In this document: positions 1 through 11,541 of the stretch, piece by piece | Position numbering within the stretch: the first letter of the stretch is position 1 | Layout of the letters: each line of letters begins with the position of its first letter | NCBI GenBank assembly: GCA_000611775.1 | Contig: KK106982.1 | Coordinates: 2,661,992 to 2,725,991, forward strand | Origin: Umbilicaria muhlenbergii | Taxonomy: Eukaryota > Ascomycota > Lecanoromycetes > Umbilicariales > Umbilicariaceae | Direction of reading: 5' to 3' | DNA length: 64,000 nucleotides | Made by a program: the position numbers and the translations under genes | The notes under the pieces: generated by a model | What the model saw: only the letters and a program-made list of their open reading frames with translations | What the model was told of the DNA's origin: nothing | Database searches by the model: none

Positions 1-1069
1 CGAAGATGTCGCGGAGTCGGTCGTAGACGTTGCCGAAACAGTCGACGTTGCAGAGCCAGTTGTGGACGTTGCCGAGTCTGTTGTAGACGTTTGCGAGTCG
101 GTCGTGGACGCTGAGGAGGATGTAGTCGATGCTGCAGCGGAAGAGGAAGTCGAGGATGCAGCCGCAGAGGTGGTCGTAGACGTTACCACTGGCGGAGGTT
201 GCATCTTAGGCCCGCACGGTTCCGAAGATTGCAAATCGGCAGCAACGTAGAGGTTCAGCGCCGCACGCCCACCGCAAATCTGGCTTGAGTTTCCAGAACA
301 TGGCATATTGCAAGTGGAGCTCGAGATCGGTACGGATCCATTGCCAATCACAACACCACAGTAGCACCTGTAGGGACGTTAGTCAGGAAACATACGATAC
401 GAGGAGGTGATATATGCATACTCTCCCGAATACTCTGTGCCAGCCAGAGGATAACCCTGGTTAAGACAAGCACTTAGACACAACTCTGTGGTGAGAGTGG
501 TCTTGTTCAATTGGTTTTGGCGGTATATCAGCGCACGACCATTGGAGGAGCCGTCAGAGTAACAGCCTTGGGGTTCATAGTCGGAAATCTCGGCCGCGCT
601 GGCAGGCGGGAAGGTAGGATCCATGTAGACCGAGAGAATGTCGTTGCCACCACAGGTTTGGGTCTTGTTGCCCGAGCAAGGGAAAGAGCAGCTGGTTTGG
701 GGCAAGGCGGCTCCACTGACGGAATCGCCACAGAAGCATTCGCCGTAGTACTCGAGACCAGCGTAGCGGTAACCATTGGCTTTGTAATGTTAGCGAAAGC
801 GTATCACCGAGGATTGGCTTTGACTGACCTTTGCACGAAGCGACACACAGCTCAACCGTCATGTTATGGGTGTCGAGCCCGGAACTGAAGGGCAAGGTCC
901 GGGGAACAGATGTATCGGTGTAGCATCCGACATAGACAAAAGGAGTGAAAGGGTAGCTACACGGTGGAGCAGGAGGTCCACCGGTACGTTTGAACAGGTC
1001 GGTGGCACCAACGGCAGAAGTGAATGCGGACAGCGCCATTGAGGCGGCCAAAAGAGAGTTGAGAACCAT
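1..1069 (-). CDS. WSC-domain secreted/cell-wall protein (3' end outside window)
   Basis: The ATG at 1069 opens a signal peptide (MVLNSLLAASMALSAFTSAVGA) that leads into two WSC carbohydrate-binding domains. WSC1 (VGCYTD...CGGNDILSVY) and WSC2 (QGCYSD...CGGRAALNLYV) both show the conserved Cys ladder. The model is complement(join(<1..367,422..779,829..1069)), with introns of 54 and 49 nt. Both junctions keep the frame: TGC-AAA-G|CC, and GGA-GA|G-TGC, which restores the CYCG motif of WSC2. After WSC2 comes a Ser/Thr/Ala-rich stretch of about 85 residues made of repeats such as TTDSATS, typical of an O-glycosylated stalk; it runs off the left edge. WSC proteins are wall stress sensors or secreted glycan-binding proteins. 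Whether a transmembrane segment or a catalytic domain follows cannot be seen. Confidence 0.85.
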
Positions 1070-3169
1070 GTTAATGGTAGTAAAGAATGAAACCGCAACC
1101 GTATGAGCCTACAGTGCAGGGTGCAGGAAGACAAGACAGTTGAACGAACGTATCGAATTGATGGCTTGCTTCTCAGGGAAGCCTGAACAGTTATATACAG
1201 GAAGACAAGAAGGCATGCATGGCCGAGCCCACACTCAACCATGCAATGCCAATCCGCAGATGCGCCAACAAGAGGAAGCGATGACAAAAAGCATAGCGTG
1301 CGGAGCGGGTGCGTGGGAAGGTAATCGTGAGACAACCAAGCCAAATCATTGTCCATGGGTCTCCAAGACTTTGGGCCAGCAGCGGTCTGAAGGCCCGGAA
1401 GCAAAGCAACGAGAGTGTCACTGCAGCCAAGTCTGGCGGTGGCATAGGAATCCCGCCACGATGGGGCATCGGAACCCAAGAGAAGGGCTTGGAGACAGAT
1501 CTGGACCCTGCCCAACGCCCGAAGGAGCGAATCAACAACGTCGTGGACGCCGAGCGTGGCAGAAGAATGACTTTATTGACAACTTACAGACAAAGGCAGT
1601 CCAAGAAGACTCGGGGGCGGATATGCGGTCTCCTCGGTCCCCATTCGAGTTAAGCATTTTGAGGTTGCTGTCTCTCGCTAACGCCGTGCTGGTGCTCCCC
1701 GTTGTAGATCCGTAAGGTACCGTATAGATCCAAAGTGGGCCGAGTCTAAGCCTTGCCGAGATAGCCACGGACCGATGGGGCCAAACACTCACGTCTAGGG
1801 TCTCCCTAAAATTGCAGCGACAACCTGAGTACGGGGTAACCATGCGAGAAACCAGCTCTCTTGGCTTCGCCTGCAAAGTGGGTTTTCTTCCGATCAACTC
1901 TGAAGACTTTACACCTCGTGATCGAGACCATACTTTTCTCGTGCGCTCCTCGTGGAAGACACGAGGAACGGAGCGGAGCAGAACTTTATCCTCTCAGCTC
2001 GGAGTACGTCCTCACTTCCTCATGCTGTCCCTGGTACTATTTTGTGGATCTCTCCGTGCGCGGGCCGTCCCAAGCAAGATCCTCTCGGTCGTGCCTGATG
2101 CAGAATCTGATGGATCCTGACACCCGCATGGAATTTGTCAGGTACAGATCTGAACTCATCTGTTATCCGCCCGGTGGATCCTCTCAAGTCTTCAACCCAC
2201 TGGCAGGGCCCGGCACTTTTGCCAAGTGCCCCTGAAGCGAGTCCCGATGCTGTGTCACTGGAAAAAGGAGAAATCCACGAGGATACAATACGGTGGGGGA
2301 CTCGTTGATCGAGGACGTTTCGTCGGAACAATTCATTCACGTGTTCCGGGACGGTGGACAATGGGAGACAAAGGAATCACGGCATTCTGGTTGCTCTAGC
2401 GTTGCATTCGGGGCCAATATTCCCTTCCACTACTTGGCGCATGGCAATATCTTCCGCCTTGCAGTAGTCTAGTCGGCCGTGGGCAGGGCCGAAAACTGCC
2501 ATCATTACCAAATACTCCTGAACACTGCATTCTTTTGTTGATATGCAATCGAGCAGGAACGAATTCCATCCGAGTTAGGAGACGTCCCGGCCCCCGGGAT
2601 TTGGTGAGCAGAATACTCTCCGTTCAATATTCTGCATCACGGGCTCAATCCCTTCCCTGTGTTTGCAGATGCTGTTAGTTGTCTGAGCTACATAACCAAT
2701 CAGATCAATCAGACCAGTTGTTGGCAATTCGTCTGCTAACATCATATATACGGGATAGAATACTATTTCACGTTGCCTTGACTGTCACTGGTCTCCCGGG
2801 ACACCTGTTCTAGATGAAGTATGTCGAGAGAGCCCATATCCTAAAGGTACATTTTGGAAGCTACGATTGCTGCGTTCTGAACTTCTGACATGGTGGAAGG
2901 ACTTGCGAGTGTCCTGGAAGACGGGTATGAATTGCTCCCGGCAGATTGCCACCTTCACGAAACAATGCAGGCACGCTAACTAGACGCCTCCGCAGCAGAT
3001 CGCATCCAAGAAATATCCGAGAGGTCCTTAGACCGCCACCCTTGAAAGGCAAGGACGTGATATCCGCTGAATCTCAATAATGCTATGAACGCTGCCGCTA
3101 TGAATCAAGCCGAACAATAATCGCCGCCAAATGCAATGCAGACTTGCTTTTCGATTCCGAACACAACGC
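1070..3169. other. Intergenic region, no supported gene
   Basis: This holds the upstream region of the WSC gene and the downstream side of the GPI-protein gene. Open frames exist on both strands (e.g. 1140-1715 +, 859-1515 -), but they overlap each other, show no domain, signal peptide or codon bias, and one overlaps the WSC gene. No repeat or RNA gene was recognised. Confidence 0.5.
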
Positions 3170-4114
3170 TTATAGTAGGATCGCGGCGGCAAGTAAGCCC
3201 GTAGCCCAGATCCCCGACACCTGTAACCCCGTTGCAGCACTCTTACTCACAGCCGACACACTCCCCGTCGCAGTCCCAGTCACCGACCCCGACGCCGAGT
3301 CCTTCGCAGCAGCACTGGTCGCAACCCCCGTCGACCCCGTACTCTTCCCACTCGCCGTCGTAGTGGCAGTCGTAACCCCCGTACCCTGCGAACTCGCCGT
3401 CGAAGTCGCAGTCGTAGCCCCCGTACCCGTCAACGTGAAATACAGCGAGACGTCCGTGCTGGTGCCTAGAACATCCACGCCGCCTGTACTCGTGCCGATG
3501 GCGATGCTAGTGGTGGGCGACCAAATCGACACGAAGTCGTCCCACGCTTGGGTCGCGGGGGCCGCTCCGCAGTAGGATGAGGACAGGGCGCTGATGGATT
3601 GCACCGGCTCCCAGCCGGAGTCGGGCCCGCTGAGAGGAGCGCCGTGCAGGCGTTCGCACTCCATGCAGCTGGTGCGAACGAGATGTTAGCAGGAGAAGAG
3701 GAAAATCAGAGCGGGCGGGGGCGGGGGCGGATAGATGACTTACCCAGAAAAATACTGCCAGAACGGACCCTGGCAGAAGCATTTCTGCTGCTCGGTCGCA
3801 CTCAACTCGACGGGGTTATCGGAGGTGTTGTTGGGGCCGTAGGCACAGGTTTCTGAGATCGCTCCGGCCTGGTAACACGGTGCATCTTCATATGGGTCGC
3901 CAGATGAGTTGGTTGGGTAGCAGACGGACTCGATGAAATGGTTTTCGGCGGTGCCGTCGATGGTCGAGGTTGCGGCGGCGGAAGCGGCAGTGGTGGTGGA
4001 AGGGAAGTCTGTGCTCGCGGCGGTGGTTTGACGGGCTTGAAGGTGGTAGGCCGAGGCCGAGGCGGAGAGGGAGAGAGCGAGCACGCTCAGGGAGAGAAGG
4101 TTGGGTGAATGCAT
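3170..4114 (-). CDS. GPI-anchored Cys-containing surface protein, family not recognised
   Basis: The model is complement(join(3170..3668,3744..4114)), 289 aa, with one 74-nt intron (donor GTAAGT, acceptor CACCAG) that joins TCT-GG|C-TGC in frame. Residues 1-22 are a signal peptide (MHSPNLLSLSVLALSLSASASA). A Ser/Thr/Ala-rich spacer follows. Then comes a Cys-rich core with about eight cysteines, including CFCQGPFWQYFSGCMECERL, which spans the splice junction. The second half is a Thr/Ser/Gly-rich stalk. The last 20 residues are a hydrophobic tail after small residues, as expected for a GPI signal. This is the general plan of many ascomycete wall glycoproteins. No enzymatic domain is visible, so the role is inferred only as a structural or adhesive surface protein. 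Confidence 0.78.
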
Positions 4115-6139
4115 GTTTGCGAGGAAGGTTTAGAGATGGCGAGGGGATGTTTAAAAGCTGCGGTGGTGATGAGTTCCAGAGGAAGGAGAGAGGCCATTTA
4201 TCTATCATTTTTCTACGAGTGGCGGAGGTGAGGATGAGAGGATGAAAAGTCATCAGCCCCGAAAAGAGGAACGGCGCCGCCGTACTGGCGTTTGGTCGCA
4301 TCCTGCAGGCTGCGGGTCGCGGTTGCGTGCACGCGTACCTACAGTAATGGAAGGGAAGGGAAGGTACCTGTTGGGCGCCCAGTTGGGTTTGACTCGAGTT
4401 GAATGTTATCTGTTGCACTAAGAAGTTTCCTCGCACTGGCCGCGATTGCCTTTTGCCTGGATAGCTCAGTCGTGCAAGAAGACGTTCAACTGGCCGTGTG
4501 TGATCCCATCAGCTCCTCCTTTGTTTTCTGTACCTCGCATGACTCAGCCCTGTCAGCCGTCAGCAGGCTGGGGGGTATTTAGCGCCAATCCTGCAGTTCG
4601 ATCTAAATATATCGCGGTGGGAAAACAACCTTAACCACCGGCAGTGAGGGGCGCACACGGCCGTACCTTAAGGAGGACGGATACCCAGATTTTGGAGTGC
4701 TCGTGAATTTAAGTATCCAGCACTGGATTTTCGTTCAAGCTTTACGAATGTGATCCCTAACTCAAGCTTTGATTGTGTCTAGACCCTGGACGTGAAGCGC
4801 AAGGGCGTCCCCTCGGTCCCCCCACACCTCCCTTCATCTTCATGATCGTCTCTCGTCAGCTCTGCCAGACGTACGCTATTATTCTAGTCAAGCATGGCCT
4901 GAGGTATCCGCATGGCTAGAACGAGGCGTCGCCAAGCCCGCCCCCAATGCTTCATACCCTGCTCATGACTGACTCAAGCGGCGGTGCTGGTCCTGGACCG
5001 AGGTGGTGCTAATGACCACCGAATCTCCAGCTAGCTATTTCGGCAGAAAGCCATCCTTGAGAACCATAAAGGTGTTTTGACTACAACGGGCAGCTAGACT
5101 GAGCTGAGTGGAGGAGACTGAAGTCCCTCAACCCTCTATGAGATGTCTATTCTACCGCACCCCCTCTCGCTGTTTCCCTCTTCCTGGTTCCCTCCTGCTG
5201 ATCTCCTCTCCCTGACTTCCTCTCCCTGCCCCCTCTCACTATCTCACCCCTCCCTCACCACCTCAATCTCCCACCCTCGCAAACCCTCAACCACCTCCAT
5301 TCTCCACCCCCTTCACACCCCCTCCCTACCAACCCCATTTCAGCCAGCCTAAACCATGACATCCACCGCCTCCCCTCAATCCACCTCTCAATCACCCTCC
5401 CAGTTCCTTTCATCCCCCTCGCCCCGCCACCTCTCTGTTAAAACCCCCCCCTTCCCTGAACCCTCCTTCCACCCCCTCATCACCTAACACCCCATCCCCA
5501 TTCCATCACCTACCCCCGCTACCCCGACCTCATCATCTCCGAACCCACCCCTCAACCCAACCCTCAACCTCATCCCCACCATCATACCGCCCAGTCAACA
5601 TGTACAGATCATGCTGAACCTGACCCCTCCGGGCGCCCTCCGGGTGCGATTGTAGGCGGTGGGATGGCGTAGAGGAGTTGTTGGGGAGGAGGAGGAGAGG
5701 AGGAGAGGAGGAGGGGAACGCTGAGGGGCATGGCCCAGAGGAGATGCAGTAATCTGAGGGTATTCGGGTGGTATTGGGATGCTAGAGGAGGAGGAAGGGG
5801 GGACCGGTGAGATGGGCGAGGTGGGTGTACAGGGAGTTGCGGAGGGTGTTTCGGGTGGAGTTTCAGGAGTCATATCAGTGGGGTATTCAGCGGTGGAGAG
5901 TGAGAGGGACGGGCAAGGGTTTGTCGCCGGCTGGGTCTGAGGGAGTTGGGAGCGGGGCGGAGTGAACATTTTGTGTGCACTGCGGATGACGACATGAATG
6001 AGCAGTCGAGTGTTGGCGACACCCCAGTCCGGGGTTGACAAAGCCCTGCTTTCCTTTCTGTAGCAAAGCTACAGCTGTGCTTGCTAGAGATAGTCAGTAC
6101 GGCAGTTAGTCCGTACAGCAACGCCACACAGCCCAGGGC
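4115..6139. other. Intergenic region with strand-asymmetric low-complexity tract
   Basis: This lies between the GPI-protein start and the DNA ligase stop. 4115-5140 shows nothing recognisable. 5143-5590 is strongly pyrimidine-rich on the + strand (runs of CCCTCC/CCACC), and 5640-5960 is purine-rich on the same strand (GGAGGA runs), so the strand bias flips near 5600. A short + frame (about 5500-5660) reading YPRYPDLIISEPT with C at third positions could be an exon of a Pro-rich protein, but no complete model could be built. Confidence 0.4.
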
Positions 6140-9100
6140 CTAGTACTCGAAATCATCATCGACGGCCGGCCCCTTACTCTTCGCCACGCTCTCCTGCTTC
6201 TGGTACATCTCCACCACCATCCGACTCCCCGTCGCCTGATCTGGCTTCTTGTCATCTCTCTGCTTGATGAATCTCGGAAAGCGCAAACTGATTCCCTTGC
6301 CGCTGGCATCATTCAGGGCTTGAGAACCCGCTTTGTATCGCGGGCTGAGCGTCAGATCCGCCGTCTTGACTTCCCAGACGAACTTGGGCTCGAACCAGAC
6401 GTCGGGCTGGTCCTTGGGGACGGTGGAGTGCGAGTAGAATGGTTTGGGCTTGTCGATGGCGTGTTCGGAGAGTTGGGTGTGGAATTCTTCCAGTATCGCT
6501 TCGGAGAAGCCGGTGCCGATGTTGCACACTGTTTCGTATACTTGGGTGGAGGAGTTGTAGCATCCGAGAAGAAAGGCGCCGTACACCGACGTTCGTTTGC
6601 CTTTGCCGAAGTAGGCACCGAGGACGACGAGATCCAAAGAGTCTCCGATTCCGGAGAGGTAGTCTTTCTTCACCTTGAGCCAATTCCTACTCCTCTTACT
6701 GGGTTCATACCCGCTTTCTTCCGTGTCGAGCATCTTCACCATTAAGCCTTCGCACGATGCTTTCACGCTTTCATCCAGGAGCGTCTGTATCTCTTCGAGC
6801 TCGCTAGTGTCTCCATACTGAGCAAAGGCGAATTCGCCTTCAACCTCCTCAAAAGCGCTTCTCATTAGCTCTCGACGTTCTCGAAGAGTCTGCTGGACGA
6901 CTGACTACGCCTTGTTAGCAGGCCTCGACTAGGAGAAGGCTACTGCTTACCTCGCCATTGTAGAAAAGCATGTCAAAGGCAAAAACGCACACTTTGACTT
7001 TGACATCCTCAACCTTGACATCCTTTCGTTTGCGTGTCATGAGTTGCTGGAATGGCAAGACCTTCTTCTCAACTAGGTCCCAAGCCACCGTCTCACAATC
7101 TAACACGAAGCTCTTGGTATCATTCTTGATCCAAGTGTCCAGTTTGGCTAAGATATCGGGATACTTCTTTGACAAGTCTTCTGAGTTCCTGGAGAAGATG
7201 GCCGAGAAGTCCTTCTGGGTCTTCGCAGATGAAGAAGGCGTAATACTAGCGTATTGCTGCGGCGAGTCGTGGGCTACATAGTGTATCTGTGCACGCTCCC
7301 CGTCGTACTTGTATTCGCACGTAAAATTCTTACCTTCGAATCGATCCAGGACCTCCGTAATGGACTTGGTAGGTTTAGCCAACATTGGTTTCAGCGGTAC
7401 ACCAGGTTGGAGCTTGCAGTTCTCCCGCAGATTGAAGATGCCATGTTCAAGCATTGCAGGGATGATCACTTCGTAGCTGGGAAGCTCGCTGCCTCTACTG
7501 TTAGCGAGGATATTTCCGCGAGACTTCGAGGCTTACCTGTAGACGGTCTTCAGGATGGACTCGCCCTTCGCAAGCTGCTCACTGCTTGGCAGTTTGCTAC
7601 CGTTCTTCTCTGTTTCGTGGATGACTATCGAATGAGCTAGAGCAACCAGGACTGTCTTCTCTGCCAACCCCAGCCGTAATTTGCCCTCTAAGAACCTTAC
7701 AAGGAACTTCGCTTCACTAGCTCCGCCCTTGTCCTTTGTGATGTCGACGCCTTTGCTTCCTTTGCCAGCCACAGCAGCATCTGCCGAGGACAAAAGTTTC
7801 TTGATGCCAGCGATCTTCCGACCCTGAGCGCCGTCACCTTGGACAGTAGCAATGCCCATGAGACCCTGAAGTACACCCCTGACCGTCAAAGCCTTGGGCT
7901 TGAACATTGTTGGTTGGTTTGATCGACTCTTTGCCGCAACTAAGCCTAGATCGCCAATCTCGTTTTGGTCCGCCTTGATGATAGCAAGACTCCTCCCGGT
8001 ACTCTCGCCGATAGCCTTCATAATCAACGATTCCCCAATACCAAGCTCGATACCGGCATAGTCTGCAGCCAGCTTGTTGATCATGAGCTGGACGGTTGGA
8101 AGTAGATCCTCCGGTGTTAGTCGAAGGACTTGCCGTAGGAATAGTGAGCAGTGAGCCGAGATGACGAGGCGCTTTGTTGTTAATTCGATGAGTGAGAAGG
8201 TGGTACATAGAGCGGCGTAAGGGACAGGTTCACCCGGTTTCCAATCTGGATATGGATCTTTCCCGCTGGTTTTTAGAGTAGACTGAACTTTTTCGCGAGC
8301 CTTTGCTGCAAGCTCAGGCTTGTCTTCGTCCTCGGTCTCAGCTTCTTCGTCTTCTTCCTCCGAAGCTGTATCATCTTTCTCGATTCGAGGAGCTTCATCA
8401 GCTATGCTCGAAGCTGCTACCTTTTTGTCATCAAGCTTTTCTTCCGGTTCTGGAGACTGAACTTGTTCTTCAACCTTCGGCTTGTTCTTCGATTCCTTCG
8501 TTGCGGTAGTTGCAGTGCTCTTCTTTGGCGCACCTTTGTCGCTTCCCTTCGTCTTGGCCGGTGCCTTCTCCGCCTTGGCGTGAGGTTTGCTTTGATTTGT
8601 ATGCTTTTTGGCCTCCGTGGGTTCCGCTTTTGGCATCGTTTTTGTTTGTTTCACCGGCTTCTGCAAGGCCTCCTCCTTGCCATTATGTCTCGACCGTTTT
8701 CTAACAGGTTCCTCCTCCTCGTCATCCTCCTCCTCCTCTTTTACTTCGCCCTTAGTACGTTTAGCCAGAGATTTAGTGATTAGCTTTCCTACCGATGAGG
8801 CCGTGGGATGAGTCACCTCGCCTAGGTGGAGCCACTCCGCGTCAGCTTGATACGTTGGTCGAGAAGCCATGAGCGACGAACAGTCGCCATTTCCATACCG
8901 TTACTGTCTACCAACTCGGTTTGTTCAGCGAGATCATGGGACCCCTTGAGCTCTCCCCCTAGTTTTACCCCCGAGCGTTTCCCGTGCGCTACCCCATCCC
9001 CGGACTTATAATCTTCTTCAACTTCACCATCGGCCTTCATCTCGACATCGTCATCCTCCGCCTTTATCCCTGTTGCAGTGATGCCCTCGGTTTCGTCGGT

Positions 9101-9312
9101 CGGTTTCCCTGCCTGCTGGCGATTGAAAGCTAGCGTAGACTGCTGAGGCTTAGGACCGGCTCCATTGGGTCGTCCGAAGAACTTGCTGTAGATGGCAGAT
9201 ATGTTAGCACGCTAGAGTAACAACAGTACCGAGTGGGCAACTCAGAGGAGCCGCACCCAAGGGTCTGCTGAGGGCATTTGACATACCCAAGAGTAGCCTG
9301 TTTCGGTGGCAT
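6140..9312 (-). CDS. CDC9: ATP-dependent DNA ligase I (Cdc9 orthologue)
   Basis: This is the replicative and repair ligase that seals Okazaki fragments in the nucleus. The model is complement(join(6140..6904,6951..7488,7537..8821,8899..9185,9287..9312)), 966 aa; every junction keeps frame. The 26-nt first exon encodes MPPKQATLG. Splicing onto KFFG creates a PCNA-binding PIP box (QATLGKFF, residues 5-12), which settles the start. Residues of about 15-290 are a charged, acidic/lysine-rich tail with a basic patch (VRKRSRH). A DNA-binding domain begins near residue 293. The adenylation active site is CEYKYDGER, with the catalytic Lys at about residue 593. The OB-fold region carries GIGDSLDLVVLGAYFGKGKR, and the protein ends DDDFEY as fungal ligases do. 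Introns are 101, 77, 48, 46 nt. Yeast Cdc9 is shorter (755 aa); the extra length is in the tail. Confidence 0.95.
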
Positions 9313-9429
9313 AGCTGTTACCAAGGGCCTTGATGCATCCGAGACCGTATGAAGCGATTGTCTTTGACCGAACGTCGCCCGTGCGGAATTTAAGGTGAGA
9401 GGTATTATACGAGGGAGGCAGCGGGGTGG

Positions 9430-9976
9430 ATGTGCGGAACAGGAAGCAGAGGCGGCGAGGAGCGATTCGAGGACTTTGGAGACATAGAACACAGCCAGAG
9501 CGGCGGGTGTCAGAGGTTTTGCCTCTACTATGTGAAAATAAATTGTGGATGGCTCAAGTGTCCGTACCGCTGCCTGGTGGACGAAGTTGCGGCTCCGAGT
9601 CCGGTTAAACTGAGATACAGGTACGCGACCGTGACAACTTGACGCGTTCCCTGCGTATATTGTGTACCAATTACCACGTGAAGAGCCTCATGATCTCATA
9701 CCGCTGCCCGATTCGCGGCTATTGCATGGGGTCGTCGGAGGCCCAAATGCCGACCATGCTGAACGGGTGGTTGATGTGGAGGACGAGGAGGATGAGGGGG
9801 ATGAGGAGGATGAGGAGGACGAGGAGGATGTGGAGGACGAGGATTCGACAGATGATGAGATGTTCGATGAGGATGATAGGTCATCGGTCAACAACCAATC
9901 GACGTATAGCAGTTTGCTATCATGCATAAGTCTGGATACTTTGGATCAAACTCCAGTGGAACTTGGAACTGGTTAG
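9430..9976 (+). CDS. Possible small acidic protein gene, structure unresolved
   Basis: Two open stretches lie divergent to the DNA ligase gene. 9430-about 9619 reads a Cys-containing peptide (CLYYVKINCGWLKCPYRC). 9662-9976 reads a very acidic segment, DVEDEEDEGDEEDEEDEED followed by STDDEMFDEDDR. A GTACGC donor follows the first stretch, but no acceptor was found that joins both in frame. The ATG at 9430 is only about 117 bp from the ligase ATG. This could be one gene, two fragments, or the acidic tract alone could be coding. Function is unknown. Confidence 0.25.
9623..9647. promoter_or_regulatory. Candidate MBF (MCB) sites upstream of DNA ligase
   Basis: ACGCGT at 9642-9647 is a perfect MCB core, and ACGCGA lies at 9623-9628, about 310-335 bp upstream of the ligase ATG. 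In budding yeast CDC9 and other S-phase genes are driven by MBF through ACGCGT. Carrying that over to this fungus is inference. Confidence 0.3.
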
Positions 9977-10064
9977 CGAATGATGATCGACAAACTAGTG
10001 CATTCTCCTCACCTGGCGTCAACATTCATCTATCAACAGATGACACTAAGCTTACAAAGAAAAA

Positions 10065-10804
10065 ATGGATAACTTTTCGCCATTGGACTTCCTTTCTCAA
10101 GCAGAGGACCTAGCTTCTCAGCGTAGGTAGCCTCCTTATACCCCAATACCGAGATATTAATGCAATATTTCAGACATTGTAGTTACGCAATAGGTACGAC
10201 CCGCGCGCGGTGCTTTGCACACGGATACTCGAACTCGAGCTGTTCAAAAAAGTAGAAGCGGAGGAGTTTAATTGTGTACCCTCCCCAACACGAGGGTGCG
10301 GAGAGTTTCCCATGATGAAAATGGTTTCCATACGGTACCCTGGGGTTTACAAGGTGGTTCTTTCTGGACAACTCCTCAAGGCAAAAGGTGGTGACGCTGC
10401 CGCCCGGTGCGAAGTCCGCCAAGGAGGTGTTGTGGCACGATCAGGGATTTGAGGATGGCTTTGCCAACATGGCCAAGTCGTTTGAAAGGGGAGAATCGGT
10501 GCCTTTCTCCTGGATCCGTTTCCTGCATCAAGTCTGGGAGAGACCTGAAAATGCAAGAAGCTTTGCAAGTCGCCATGCCGATTACTTCCCTGACAGGCCT
10601 CCTGCAGCCCCAATGAACCAGAACACCCTGATTCTTTGGTTGTACTGTGTAAACCTGTTTCCCGAATGGAAAGGGAATCTACCTGTACGGCTCGGTGATG
10701 TCTTCTACGACTTCGCTTTTGGCGAACCGGACCCACGAGCGCCGGACTTTCTGACGCTTTGGGACCGTGATGGACCGGAATTGATTAATGAGGACGGGTC
10801 TTGA
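10065..10804 (+). CDS. Unrecognised protein, about 178 aa
   Basis: The proposed model is join(10065..10126,10194..10251,10388..10804). The first junction (AG|GTAGCC ... CAATAG|G) gives the smooth reading DLASQRRYDPRAVLCTRILE. The second intron (136 nt, GTAGAA ... AAAAG) is less certain; it links ELFKK to VVTLPPGAKSAKEVLWHD. The last exon is a solid 139-codon frame rich in aromatic residues (SWIRFLHQVWERP, LILWLYCVNLFPEW), so it is likely real coding sequence. It has no signal peptide, membrane segment or known motif. It may also extend upstream to the acidic frame at 9662-9976. Confidence 0.5.
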
Positions 10805-11145
10805 ACTCTTAGCCAGGTCTAGGAGGCCCTAACTGGTATGTAAATAGGTGAGGACTTTAGCTCTGTCTCCCCAATTCAATTTCTCGTTGTGATCTGTATG
10901 GTTGTACTGTGTGAGAGACCGTGACCTTCTGGGATAGTTCTTTTTTATCTTACAAGAACCATATCAAATTATTTGCTTGTACCTACTCAGCGTTTCTTGA
11001 TATACGAAAATTTGTGACTACCCAACCATATATTTCTCTACATGCTAGTTCAGCACATTTGGTCTTCGCGGCTTCTATCTATTGTTCTAAGTAAGGAGGT
11101 GAGAAATATCTAGATCGCTACATCGAACCACAACTATCTCCACCC
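10805..11145. other. Intergenic, nothing recognised
   Basis: This short AT-leaning spacer lies between the end of the unrecognised gene and the tail of the gluconolactonase-like relic. No motif beyond scattered A/T runs was seen. Confidence 0.5.
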
Positions 11146-11541
11146 CTATACATATTCATTCAAGTTGATTGCGACCAACTGCGCGCCAACAGTTTCATAG
11201 CCATTGATAGGAGTTCCCAATCCCCCCCCTGTCGTTACATAGAGCACAGCTTTATCGAGCTTTGTTCTTTCGAAGGCTACGGATGTTGGCTCTGCTATCT
11301 CTGTATAGTTGCGATCCCCTGCCAACACCACTTGTCTACCATTCGGCTATACTTAGGTGAGGGCATTCTCGCCTGGAGTAGCCAAGAAAGCGTTTCCATA
11401 CCTGTCAAGCGTAAAATCATCATAGGTTGCGTTGTGAGCTCTGGCCACAACCACAGCATTCCCAATGGCAGTTCCATCTTTCTGAATCTTGATTTCCCCA
11501 AACAGTCCTTGTGCCGTGTTGGTAAAGTATAGTGTATCTCA
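11146..11541 (-). pseudogene. 3' relic of an SMP-30/gluconolactonase-like beta-propeller gene
   Basis: One minus-strand frame reads DTLYFTNTAQGLFGEIKI, then YGNAFLATPGENAL, then VVLAGDRNYTEIAEPTSVAF and KAVLYVTTGGGLGTPINGYE to a natural stop. This is the C-terminal third of the fungal TolB/SMP-30-like six-bladed propeller family. The frame carries two adjacent in-frame stops (TAA, TAG) between the two halves, each explicable as a Gln codon changed by C to T. Homology stops abruptly at about 11541; the N-terminal two thirds are missing and unrelated sequence follows. It is a host gene remnant, probably cut by an insertion or rearrangement. Confidence 0.75.

Noticed and set aside
859-1715. Long overlapping frames on both strands (218 and 191 codons)
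   Set aside because: They overlap each other and the WSC gene, lack any motif, and lie in its promoter region; most likely chance frames in GC-rich DNA.
4452-4520. tRNA-like start (GGATAGCTCAGTCG resembles an A box)
   Set aside because: No proper B box or acceptor-stem pairing follows; no cloverleaf can be drawn.
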